DNA from: Patiria pectinifera
Lineage: Eukaryota; Echinodermata; Asteroidea; Valvatida; Asterinidae
Assembly (NCBI GenBank): GCA_029964075.1
Contig: CM057149.1
Span: 24,194,197-24,258,196 of the forward strand
DNA: 64,000 bases
Direction: 5' to 3'
Every line of letters starts with the position of its first letter. Position 1 is the stretch's first letter. The position numbers and the translations under genes were made by a program. A model generated the notes under the pieces. That model was not told where the DNA came from and ran no database searches. It worked only from the letters and a program-made list of their open reading frames with translations. Shown here piece after piece: positions 11,618-22,600 of the stretch.

Positions 11618-14600
11618 AAACCTACAAAATCTGAGTTTCATGGTGTATGCACCAGTACCAAACGTATGGCGCAATATTGAAAGTGGATATTGTTTTCCTT
11701 TTTTCTTCTTTTTTTTCCCGCGTAGGAGGGGCTTATGGTATGAATATGCATGATCTGAGATTAAATTTGATTGCGATACAATTCTGCCTATTTCTTTCAC
11801 TCATATACCAAACAAGGTCTTCGTGCGAACCTCTAACAAGTATCCCCGATTCACTTTGTGGAATATCTAAACGGGAAGAAGGGGTTGTGCCTGACAGGTT
11901 TGTCAATTTTACATTCGATCTGTGATTTTTTTTGATGTAGGCCTTAACGTTGGTGTGAACGTATGCATTGTGTAAAATAGGCGCGCTTTCAAGCAAATAT
12001 GTAGGCCCTAACTCCTTGCATTTCACTTTTTTTCGGTCGCGGACGGGAAGATTTTTCCCATCCCTGGATAATCCAGAGGCGGGGTCTATGATAGTAGCGT
12101 ATATGAAGCTAGATCTGCTCCCAAGAAAAATTGCCCAAAGATGTTTTTTTTTTTGCTAAATTGTTCGCCTAAATTTGTACAATTATTTGCAACAAAATCG
12201 TTGATATTTTTCAGAAACTACATTTAAAAAATGTTGCAACGCAGGCTAGCCCCATGCATGGCCTATTATGTATACATGTACGTAGTTTACCATTCACGAA
12301 TGCATCAATCCGCAACTCGAAAATAATGGATTCAATTTGGTTATTGTACAATGTCTGCATTGTCTCCTCGTGGAAACTGTTATCGCGTAAAATTGTAATA
12401 TTAATCAAATTAGATTATCTTTTTTAAGTTTCCCCAAACTGTGTTCATTTGGAACATTAATCCCGATGTGTATAAGCACTGAGCCTGGAGCAAATTAATT
12501 GATATTATAGGTCGATGAAGCTTTGTGAAAATATTTCATTTGCAACTTCGCTATTTGTAACTTAAATTTAAGACGACAGTGGAAATTAAATTGTTCATGG
12601 ATTGAATGATATTAACATTAGTGCTAAATTAATAATGGCCTCGGATGTATTTCCGAAATAATAGATTTGTATGCTGCACAAAAACACAAAACAAATGCCG
12701 TGTGTATACCGCAATATTTATCTAACTCTACATGCTTGATTCCTACTATACAACCCATTTATAGACTACTTTGAGTATTACACACTAATTAAGCAATTTG
12801 ATATACATGTACATCTTTTGAACTGCTTCATTCAATCAAATTGAGCTGGCAGCCGTAGTTACTTGTGTGTGGGGCTATGTCACGTGCTGAGAATTTGAAA
12901 TGAGTTGTTGCAATATAACAATGTCAGTCATCTGAATATGCCGATGACAGGTAAAGACGTCTTGTAGAAGAATTTGTTCTCTTTTGTGGGCTATACACGC
13001 TAAAAACGAGCTCTACATATTATGTACATAATGGTCTTTATATACATGATTACATGTCCAAACAAGTTAACAAAGGACGATTTTCAACATGAAGTTTTAA
13101 ATATTTTGAAGAGGTTCCGGCAGAGTGCATAAAGTACATGTACAATTAACATTGTTTAATTAAAATGGTTGGGTAGAGTATAAACTCCGATAGGAAGACT
13201 TAATTACTCATTGCTAAGTTAGGTATTTCGTAAATTGTAGAATAGATTATCGCGTTCAGGTATTGATATGGGAATATATATACACTAAAAGCTATACTGG
13301 TAATTGTATTTATATATATTTTGTATAATCCAGAAGAGAATTGCAATCTTCTGTAAAGCGACAATTAGGGTTGCCGATGCATGATTTTCAAACCTCCTTC
13401 GCTTGAGGCATTGATTTCTGGTTCCTAGCAGTAATGCACCTATCAAATGTTCCCCCTCCCCCCCCCCCCTGCGAAGCCCCAGGTCCGATGTTGGGATTTG
13501 GTCACGTTTTTCATGCCCCAGGGTGGGGATTTTGGTCACTCACATTACATTGTTACCATTGGCGTACTACATGGAAATGCACTAGTGCGCCCCACGTATG
13601 CATTTCAGAGCATGGTCGGGGATTGTCACTGAAATTTTGCCCGAGGGGTGGGGATTTTGTCACTTCAAAAGTGACAATGCCCACGTCTTGGGTGGGGCAG
13701 CCCGGGGGGGGGGGAACAATTGATAGGCGCATTACTTATACTAAGGTCTAAGTGTCCAAACCAGAAGGAAACACCCAAAACGTTGGCGTGATGATTTTGA
13801 TTGTTTCCAGGATTTACAAAGGTCCTTTGCATTCCGGCAACCACCTTCGAGGTTGAATCCAACACTTAAATAGGTTAGATTTGGTCAGTGACATCCATCA
13901 TTTTAAATGTTGAATCCAGCATTTTAAATTTAAATCCAATTTGAGTGTTAATTCAACACTCGTTTACAGTGTTGGAAAGTGTTGGATTTTACAGTTAAAA
14001 TGCATTGCTGGATCCAACATTTTCAAAGTGTGGTCACTGAACGGCCGAACTTATGTACACAGAAAACATGAAGTGAGTAATTCGACTCATTATCGTAAAA
14101 AAAATGAGTCATTTTGTCCGTATAGTGACACACTTTGGCTCAAAGTGTTTGACTCAAAAAATTACGATATTGAGTCAAATTACTCAATTTGTCAGTTTTC
14201 TGTGTAAAGTGTTGGATTCAGTTTTTTAGAGTGAAAATGAATAATAGATTAATAATGTACATACAAAAGGTCTGAACTAAAATGCGAATAGTGCTCGTGG
14301 AACAAAATGTGCGCATCTAAAAGACGGATGCGATGCCAAGGATCTGATGAGCTGTTCTCTAAGTCCTCTGAAAGAGTAAAACTATTGGGACTAGACGAAT
14401 AGAGTGAAAACTCTTTAAGTTAAGATTGAAATACTCTGAAAAAAAATCCCGTCAGTCGAAACTCGAGCGAAAATTCGATCCTTTCGACTGAATGAATGAC
14501 ACTGACTGAATTGTCAGTCTTTGGAAATAACAGAGTGGTGTTCTTCGATGAGCGGAGATCGAGACAAAGCCGACGAGGTTGTAGTTTACATTTCGCTGGT

Positions 14601-16386
14601 TCACATGCATAATGCCAGTAGAACAGGTTTGATCACCGCCCATGCATACCAGGGTGACGATAATCACTTTCTTGACAAGTATTAATAATTGTTGGTAGCT
14701 TTCTGCAGTGGGGCATGTTTCGCACTGCAACAATCTCCTCGCAGGGAAAGTTGCACAATTTGTTTGCCCCCCCCCCCCAAAAAAATTGTGTTCTGGATCC
14801 GCCCTTGATTGAGAATCACTTTGGAAAATTCTCTGCAGATAACACTATATTGCAGCTAGCTATATGGGACCCCAATGGAAGTAAGTCTCTGCAACCGGCT
14901 TTTGGGCTATCCCACTGCAGATGACTTTGTTTTCTAATCTTTGTATTGGTATGTGTACGGTATGTTGTTAATTTCATCTGAATGAAATTTTTCAACATGC
15001 TTTGACGGACAGTGCTTTCCCACAGTGTCCATATACCTGTACATTGTATATTTATTTGACACGAAAGAGGAAGGTATATACCTTATCTAGCCGTCAAATG
15101 TTTAAATATAGTAGCCAGGTGTAGTAGGCCTATACATCGAGTGAATTTTGACAGCAATTAAAAAAAAGATTTAAAATTTGGCCTACATGTTAATTTATGT
15201 TGTAGCATATATAATAAATTTTGATTGCTGCGAATGTGCTGTATAGATCCCTGTTTTGCATCACGTCGATGCCATCGGTTGTGGATGTAAAATTTCTCCG
15301 TATGGATCGCTAGAGTATATATTAAGGCCCCTCACTAACTGCTGGCGAGCTTTTGCAAAGTGATAATAAAGTATAAGTGAGTGAGATTAATTGTCCGGCC
15401 TTTTTAGTCATTCATTATTTAAATCAAAACTTTTTTTGAGCAAAAGATAATAATTTAAACATCATTTTCGATTTTTGGAGCCTCAATATTTATTGATTTT
15501 TTTCCGGGAGAAATCCCGTGTGGGCGTGCAGAGCGTGATTATAACCTGAAATGCGTGAGTATCACGCTCAATGATGATTTCTGGCGCAAAAATAAATCAA
15601 CAAAATGATTCCAAACTCGAAAATGTTGTTTAATGATCATCTATTGCACAGAAAAAAGAGTTGAAGTATTCAAAAATTGCCTGAGATGATCACACAGAGC
15701 GTCTAGAATCCATAATTTCCCGAGGGACCCTTCAGCGGGCCCGAACCTCACGTCGCCGCTTCGCGCCTTCCGCGCGCTCGGCGCACGGTTCAACTTCATC
15801 GAGCTCCATCGTCAATTCATATCTGCGCAGAGCAACAATTTTAGGATAAACGTGTATTTCTCCATAAATAGAGCTGCATTTTAAAATAACTCTATGCATG
15901 GCTTCTCCCCATACAGACACAGAATATAGCGCGTCGATAATTTCTCTTGTAAAACGGTACCTTTGATTGCATAATGCATAATTTTAGTATGTAAACAAAC
16001 AGACTAGGCTGTCGTACCAGTCGCAGTCGTTGACGCTGGCAATGACCCGGCATTCGTGATCAGCTGCTGCATGGCTGAACGACTGATCTAGAGACGAAAT
16101 CGGACACTCGTGATGTCAAAGTTCATAGTGAGCCAATTAGAAGACAGGAACCGGCTGAGGCTACATCGGATGACACACTGCATCGTGCCTGCATTATATG
16201 CTCTGAACGTAAACAAAAATATTTTTGTTGTGACATCATTTCAGTTTTATCGTAACGTGGAGGAAGTGCAACAAATACTCAAATGTTGCCACATGGATTG
16301 ATGGAATATGAAGTGACCAGGTAAAATTAAATGTTTTCAGAACTTAAGACTGACCAGTCGTAATGCAATGAAAACGGCGTCCAAGC
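11618..16386. other. Gene-free stretch downstream of the adhesion gene
   Basis: No coding exon is recognisable. The sequence is A/T-rich, with poly-C/G tracts at about 13451-13470 and 13704-13713 and MITE remnants. The end of a G-rich element with CTGGATCCGCCCTTG lies at 14793-14807; the same terminus is seen at 61769-61783. A CpG-rich patch at about 15720-15800 has no supportable gene. The 3' UTR and polyadenylation site of the adhesion gene must lie at the start of this stretch, but I could not fix them. Confidence 0.6.
13853..14220. mobile_element. MITE with a second MITE nested inside
   Basis: The outer inverted repeats are GAATCCAACACTT near 13854 and AAGTGTTGGATTC near 14208, with further copies of the CCAACAC motif inside. 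Nested within it is a 147-bp element (14058-14204) with ends CACAGAAAAC and GTTTTCTGTG. TA dinucleotides sit on both sides and inner arms carry inverted TGAGTAATT and GACTCA motifs. TA flanks suggest a Tc1/mariner-type origin for the inner element. The nesting shows the outer one is older. Confidence 0.6.
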
Positions 16387-16863
16387 TAGCCCCATCATTA
16401 ATGTGGCATATTTACTGGACTGCCTCCGATCCGTAAACATAGGCCACTCATCCACATGTACAAAAACGTGTCGCACTTTGCCAAATTTTGATTTTCGCAT
16501 TTAGGCTTAGTTTGTAGGTTTTTTTTTGCTTTAGAAGCTTACTCACCCTCTTTATAGGCTAATCAGAAAGTGCTGCCTTTCTCAGATGTATATTTTTCGG
16601 GAAATTTCCAGATTCATTTTTACACATTTGCGTATCAAAATTTCAACATGAAATTTCACAAAAAAATATACATCTGAAAAAGGCAGCACTTTCTGATTAG
16701 CCTATAAAGAGGGTGAGTATGCTTCTATAGCAAAAAAACCCTTCAAACTAAGCCTAAATGTGAAAATGAGAATTTGTCAAAGTGCGACACGTTTTTGTAC
16801 ATGTGGATGTGTGGCCTATGTTTACGGAGGCAGTCCAGTAAATAGGCCACATTTATGGGGCTA
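16387..16863. mobile_element. Foldback MITE, copy 1 (Mutator-like by target size)
   Basis: The two halves are inverted copies of about 200 bases with ends TAGCCCCAT and ATGGGGCTA. Conserved inner blocks include GCAGCACTTTCTGATTAGCC and TTTAGGCTTAGTTTG. It is flanked by a perfect 9-bp duplication CGTCCAAGC (16378-16386 and 16864-16872). A related copy is at 34470-34930. A 9-bp duplication with long inverted arms is typical of Mutator-like elements, so that class is inferred. Confidence 0.85.
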
Positions 16864-16925
16864 CGTCCAAGCTTGCCAAGCTACATGTGTTTCTAAATGT
16901 TACTAGTAAAACGTATAGGCGGTGT

Positions 16926-18317
16926 CAGGTCAACTCGCCCCCTGGCCGACTCGCCCCTTACCAACTCGCCCCCTGTCCGACTCGCCTCCTGACCGACTCG
17001 CCCCCTGGAAAAAGATGCACCGTACGGGGACATTGTGAAAAAAATAATAAAAAATAAAAGACAATGGAGGCCGGGGAACACGTACATTGTAACATTATTC
17101 GAACACCAATTTGAAGGATTTCTGGTACAAATGCAAGCGTCATTTTTCCGGAGTCGGTGCCCGTGGGGCCTGCGCGTAGCGGCCGGTCTATTTCGTTCCA
17201 GAGAGCCCGTGGGGCCTGTCGGCACGCCTGTTTAGCGGCGGGTCTATTTCGCAGTCCATTCACGGTGACTGCCGGCGTCAATACAGACCGTTCACCGTTT
17301 GTCAATGACATTTACTTGTGTATTTATCTCGACTCTATGTTTATTTTCAGCACAAACCATCTTTCACCGGTCGTTGTTTCCGTTAAGATTTAAAAGTGTT
17401 TTAGCCTAAAGGGAACACAGAACTACTTTGCTCTAATTTTCAGAACGATTGATTTAAGGGTTGGAATGTGTTTTATAGAATATAGGCCTATTGTGACACT
17501 GAATTGTTTGAAGTTTTATGTTTGTAGATGCTGGAAACCAAGAAAACATTCCTGTACTTTGGTTCCCTTTGTGATGAAACGGAGCAATTTAGACGTCGGT
17601 GAATTGTAAGGTCAAGCAAGCTAGCATACCCGTGCATATAGCCCCAACGTGTGCAATTGATTGAAAAAAAAATGAATAGCCGATGTTTTTAAGGTTTTTT
17701 CCAACTCTCTCACGTGAACAGGCCCCCTCCTAATTATCTATGCATAAGCATGCGCAATATCACCAACGAGTCCGTAATTCATAAAACCTAAATTCATGCT
17801 ACCGTACACCGGCAGTCACCGTGAACGCTATGCACACAGTACAGACGCTAGCTGCACGGGCCCAAAGCCACGGGCACTCCGCGAAAAATCAAGCTGCGCT
17901 ATATGGTAAAGCTGTGCTAAGGTGTTTTCAACCAAAAAGTTTTGTTGCATTTGTACCGGAAACCTTCAAAATGGTGTTTGAATAATTTGGCTCCATTAAG
18001 TTTCACGTTGTGACCGGGCAACGTGTTCTCCTCCACTGTCTTTAATTTTTTTTTTTTTTTTTTCACAATGTCCCCGTACGGTGCAGCTTTTTCCAGGGGG
18101 CGAATCAGTCAGGAGGCGAGTTGGTCAGGGGGCGAGTCGGCAAGGAGGGGAGTTGGCGAGGGGGCGAGTCGGCTAGGGGGCGAGTCGGCCAGGGGGACGA
18201 GCTTGTAAGGGGCGAGTCGGTCAGGGGGCGAGTCGGTCAGGCAGAGAGTCGGTAAGGGGCGAGTCGGTAAGGGGCGAGTCGGTAAGAGGCGAGTCGGCCA
18301 GGGGGCGAGTTGACCTG
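16926..18317. mobile_element. Foldback element with tandem-repeat arms (GGGGCGAGTCGG units)
   Basis: The left arm (16926-17007) is a series of ACTCGCCCC-type units of about 16-18 bases. The right arm (18091-18317) is the inverted counterpart, with about a dozen GGCGAGTCGGTCA-type units. Next to the arrays an inverted single-copy block is shared (GTACGGGGACATTGTGAAAA at 17022 and its complement at about 18063). The ends read CAGGTCAACTCG and CGAGTTGACCTG. The interior (17010-18060) shows further inverted blocks and an old copy of the TTAA-flanked MITE family (about 17405-17760). No transposase was recognised and no clear target duplication seen. Confidence 0.78.
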
Positions 18318-18351
18318 CAATTGAAACGGCTAGTCATGTATTGTTGATGTA

Positions 18352-18688
18352 CCCTAACGTGGCGCGGCCCCCAACGTGGCGCACTTTGATTTTTCGCCTG
18401 TAGCGCCTACCTAGAGCAAAAGTTTTAACTGAAATTTCACAGAAAGGGAAATTTCATCAAGTTCTAAACACTCCTGTTCATAAATCGCGAGCTTATTTAC
18501 CCGTAACAAAGTTACAAGAAATTTCAGATTAAATGTTATGAAACCAAAATTGTTCACAGAGGTTAAATAGCAAGCATTAATAAGGTAAAAGTACTAGTAT
18601 TTTAATGCATGAATTTGAGGTTAACAAAGAGGTTTGGCAATACTATACGAGGAAATTTGGGTAAGCTTCAAAGTGCGCCACGTTAGGG
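18352..18688. mobile_element. Short MITE with CCCTAACGTGGCGC ends
   Basis: Inverted ends CCCTAACGTGGCGC (18352) and GCGCCACGTTAGGG (to 18688) continue inward as GCACTTTGA and TTCAAAGTGC. On the left side the terminal motif is duplicated (AACGTGGCGC twice). The interior is A/T-rich and non-coding. Confidence 0.7.
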
Positions 18689-19315
18689 AACACGACTATA
18701 CAGTATTATGAATATGATATAAACTCATTCATTTTGTCGTATGGGCGATCGTGTTTCTGCCGTCCGGGCCAGGTTCCTACAGTACATGTATTTAAGGGAA
18801 TAAAATCCACTTTTAAATTATTTGTCCTACCAACTACTTGGCGACATTTACATACAGGTATTAAAGGGCAGGGTTCTGAATTATTGTGGGAATTTTGGGG
18901 GTAAAATGACGATGACAACGACAAAACACAACCCAAAAATGTAAAAGACACCGTGTGACGATGTACCGTGAGTGTGCAACTGCAAGGCGCGCTAAATTGC
19001 ACGGCACCAACCGTAAACCACGCAGGAAAATCTTAATTTCTACCCCAAGAAACTGTTCAAAAATAAAATCGTGTAGTTGCAATTGGCTGAATGAGAACAT
19101 GTCCCGGACGCTGATTTCAGGCACAATGCAAAACATAACTCGGCAACTTTTAATTGAAATCGAGATTCTAGCATATTGTTTTCTCGGGTGTACAGCATTC
19201 GCTGAGCTTAAAGTTCATCAGGTCAGTTGTTTAAGCACTCTTCTTTAGATTAATCTGAGCACTTTTGTTGCTTCAAACGCAAACAATGCACGGATGACAA
19301 ATGATACATGTTGGC

Positions 19316-19453
19316 TAGTCCCACTAACCATGCTAACTGGGGCACTAGAACTCCTTTTTTGACATTTGGGATGTTGGTCTGTCGTACTAACTACGACAGA
19401 CCAACATCCCAAATGTCAAAAAAGGAGTTCTAGTGCCCCAGTTAGTGGGACTA
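19316..19453. repeat. Near-perfect hairpin upstream of the phospholipase gene
   Basis: The left arm from TAGTCCCACTAAC pairs with the right arm ending GTTAGTGGGACTA. The central 52-base arms (about 19335-19386 and 19392-19443) match without a mismatch around a 5-base loop. The only irregularity is a 9-base insert (CATGCTAAC, 19329-19337) in the left arm that duplicates CTAAC. It ends about 110 bases before the PNPLA8 open frame. It is either a very young MITE or a structured RNA/DNA element. Confidence 0.85.
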
Positions 19454-19628
19454 CATGTCTGCCTACTCTACTTTTTTTCCCTTTTTCAATTTTTTTTTTT
19501 TACTTCAAACAGGAATGGACAAATCCATATTAAAATTGAACTGACTGTAAAGTAGCAGAAGTTTGGCAGATAATGCCAAGACCCTCTCGGTATCAGACCA
19601 AGATCAAGATTATTATGAGGGTGGTGTT

Positions 19629-22600
19629 ATGAAAGTTGTGATAGCCACAATGTCGCATGGTCACAGAAGGTTGGCACTTGCAGCCCAAAAATCACTACAT
19701 GGATGTGGCTTTGTGTGTTGGTGCAGCCAGCCGGGAAAGCCAGGAGTGAATGGTAATACCGTAGTGGCCCTTGGCTTACGGTCCTGCTCTTCAAAAGCTA
19801 CGGAAAATGAGGATGCCATTGAAAAAGATCAAAAGCAGAGAGGGCAGTCGACATTTCAGGAAAGATTGAAGTACCTCAGGACATCTCTTGCTGCTACTGG
19901 GGTAAGAGTGCAAGATAACGTTCACAGCTCGCGGGAGAAGTTTCTGGGCACCTTTTTCTCGTTGCAGACCCAGCCAGAAAACGGGGAGGCAAAACACAGT
20001 GAGAGTAAGAGAGAAACTTGTTTGGGCTCAAGCTGTGAGCCAAAGCAATCTGATGTTGATGCCAGCTCAAGTAGGCCAATAGATGATGAACGCTGTAATC
20101 CTCCTGCAACATTTGACCCAGAACTGCGCGAAACAGATGGCAGCGCAGAACAGGGTGGCGTGCAAGAGGAATCCCCTTCAGAAGATGCCAACAGAAAGTC
20201 CCCTTCAGAAGATACCAACAGAAAGTATACCCAAACAGATTTCTGGGTCAACATTCCATCTTTTCAGGATCGAATCAACAGACTGAAAGTCCCTTTCTGG
20301 GGAAGTGCGAGCCAGCAGGCAGATACTGGTGATGAGTCACAAACAAAGATCAACAGTGTGGATCTCTGCAAACCCAATGACAGCAAAGGTGCTGTGGGTC
20401 AGCAGTTTAAATCAAGGGATGCAGACTCGTTGAAACCAGAAAGCCATGATGTTACGGCTGAAGCAGAGTCGGATCTAGAGTCTGAAAATCCATCCGATCA
20501 GCAGCCACAGGGTTCCACAATTAAACCCAGCACTCTGTCTTCTGTAACAAGTAGCATCCCCAGCATTAACCTGACAAGCACGGCAGCCGTCCAGAGTGTG
20601 ATCAAGTCCTTCCCGGGTCGGAAGCCCTCCGTTGAGATGGAGACCAAAGTTGCAAAGAAACCCCTGCAGGACCTCGAACCAGATGCCTTTGACTTGGACA
20701 CCAGCCCCATCCTCAGCATGAATGTTGCCCTTGGAGAGCAGAGGGCGATGCGTGGGGACGTCGGCAGGCAGGTGTCCCCTGCCAAGGAGACAGAGAAGGA
20801 AGCCAAGATGAGGAAAGAGAGGGCAGTGGAGGCAGTAGAGGCTGCAGCAAAGAAACCCAGGAAGCAGATCAAACTTGTAAGATTGAGCAATTTGCAATTA
20901 ATTTGTTTTAATGATATCAAGAAGTCTGATAATTTGGGGCTTTCAGTAGTGTGTTTTGAGACATCAAAATTAGAACTTGGAGATGGTAGAAATATGAGAA
21001 CCCCCCTCCCCCCCAAAAAGGAAACTATAGACAGTCCAGCACTTATTAGTGCTGCAAAACTGAAATATTTCAAAGGAAATGTCTGGTCTCCATTTCTATA
21101 CATCTCATCTACACGTATTCATCCCACCAGTATGTACCGTAAATGGCCCAATTTTTGAAAATTCAGACATTTACTAGTCAAGTCTTAGGATTCAAATTCA
21201 AATCGCGTGGCTTCACTTGGTAATGCAGATAAAGGATGAAAACCTCCTTTTAAATTAATAGTTTTGCATGTTCTGCATTATTCATTTCGTGTTCTGTTTT
21301 CTATCTCCTGCACTTGTGGTCCCAGTCTCTCTGTCATCATGCACTCAGCAAGTGATGTTCAAATTTTGAAATTCCCCAACAAGGCAACGTTTATCTTTTT
21401 ATAACCCATTTCTGCCTTCAGCACAATGCCAATGTTGCTTCATACAGATGAACTCCAGAGAGAATGTCATCAAGTTGTTTCAATATGGAGTATGAAAATA
21501 GACGAGTTTGCGTACTTGGGTTTTTTTTTTTAAGATTAACTCTGGAAAGAAGTTCAGACAGGGAGGCTCGATACCGGATTTTTCTTTTGACATACTTTAC
21601 ACTTGCAGAACTAATAAAGTTATGGGCTGTAACTGATCTGTGGGTCATGTCCTCACTATCAGAAGTCTTTGTACTCTTAATTCACCGACTACAGTGCAGG
21701 TTTTTGGTTGTGTTAAGGTAATATCCAAGACCTCAATTGACGATCGCACCAAGAACTTGGCAATTGGAGTCCGCAGTGCGACCAGCAACGCGATGAGGCT
21801 GTTGAAACTAGAGAGACTGTGCAGCCACTTGATGCAGCATCCAGAATCACGAGAGGTGGCTATAAAGGTAATGTGCAGATGATGATGGACTAATCAAGGA
21901 ACATTGGGGGAAGGTATTGAAGAAGCCTTTATGTCTGGGACATTGAGTCTTGGGCTTGAGGTTTCTTTTGAGTCCCATTGGCGTGACTCTGTGCACGAGC
22001 GGCTTGTGCATAATGTGGTAGCAATTTCTCAGACTGTACTGAGTAAACAGTGCTGAGTGCTGATGAACAGCAAGTAGGTAAGAGGGAGATCACAAAACTC
22101 TTAGTTAACAGTGCCCTAAGGTTGAGGTATTTTGAATCAGTTAGTCTCACAGCTAAACTCACTAGTTTGTGGGCAGCACATTCCATCGGAATGCGTACCT
22201 GTCTCTGTGCTTTGGATACCTGAAACTATTGTTTCCTTTGTCGTGTGCACTGAAGATGTGTACGCATACAAATCCATCATGACAACAAACTAGTCACTAG
22301 TCAGTGGTTTGTTTAAGTTTATATACATGTAGGAGTACATATACTTCACAATGTACTTGGGACATTCCATAAAGCATCACCGTTTTGACGAAGTGACGCA
22401 TCCGTCCAAAACCGAGATTTTCTGAAATCTGAGATTTGGTATATTCTAAAATTTTATGATGTCCTCGACATAATTACCAAATTTCGAGACACAACATTCC
22501 ATCGTTTGTTAATTAATAGAAAAAAATTTGCGGGTACTTTGCTTTACATAATCAATCTAGGAAATAGATGGCATTAAAGATTGTGTCCTGAATTTACAAA

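Noticed and set aside
15720-15920. CpG-rich minus-strand frame of 62 residues
   Set aside because: Short, arginine-rich by composition, no splice partners or family resemblance.
16926-18317. CRISPR-like repeat array
   Set aside because: Units are contiguous short tandem repeats without unique spacers, in inverted arms, in an animal genome.
19563-21158. 531-residue reading frame beginning at TTG and running past 20876
   Set aside because: There is no ATG before 19629, and the last 90 residues lie beyond a good GTAAGA donor at 20877 that joins in phase to the next conserved exon.
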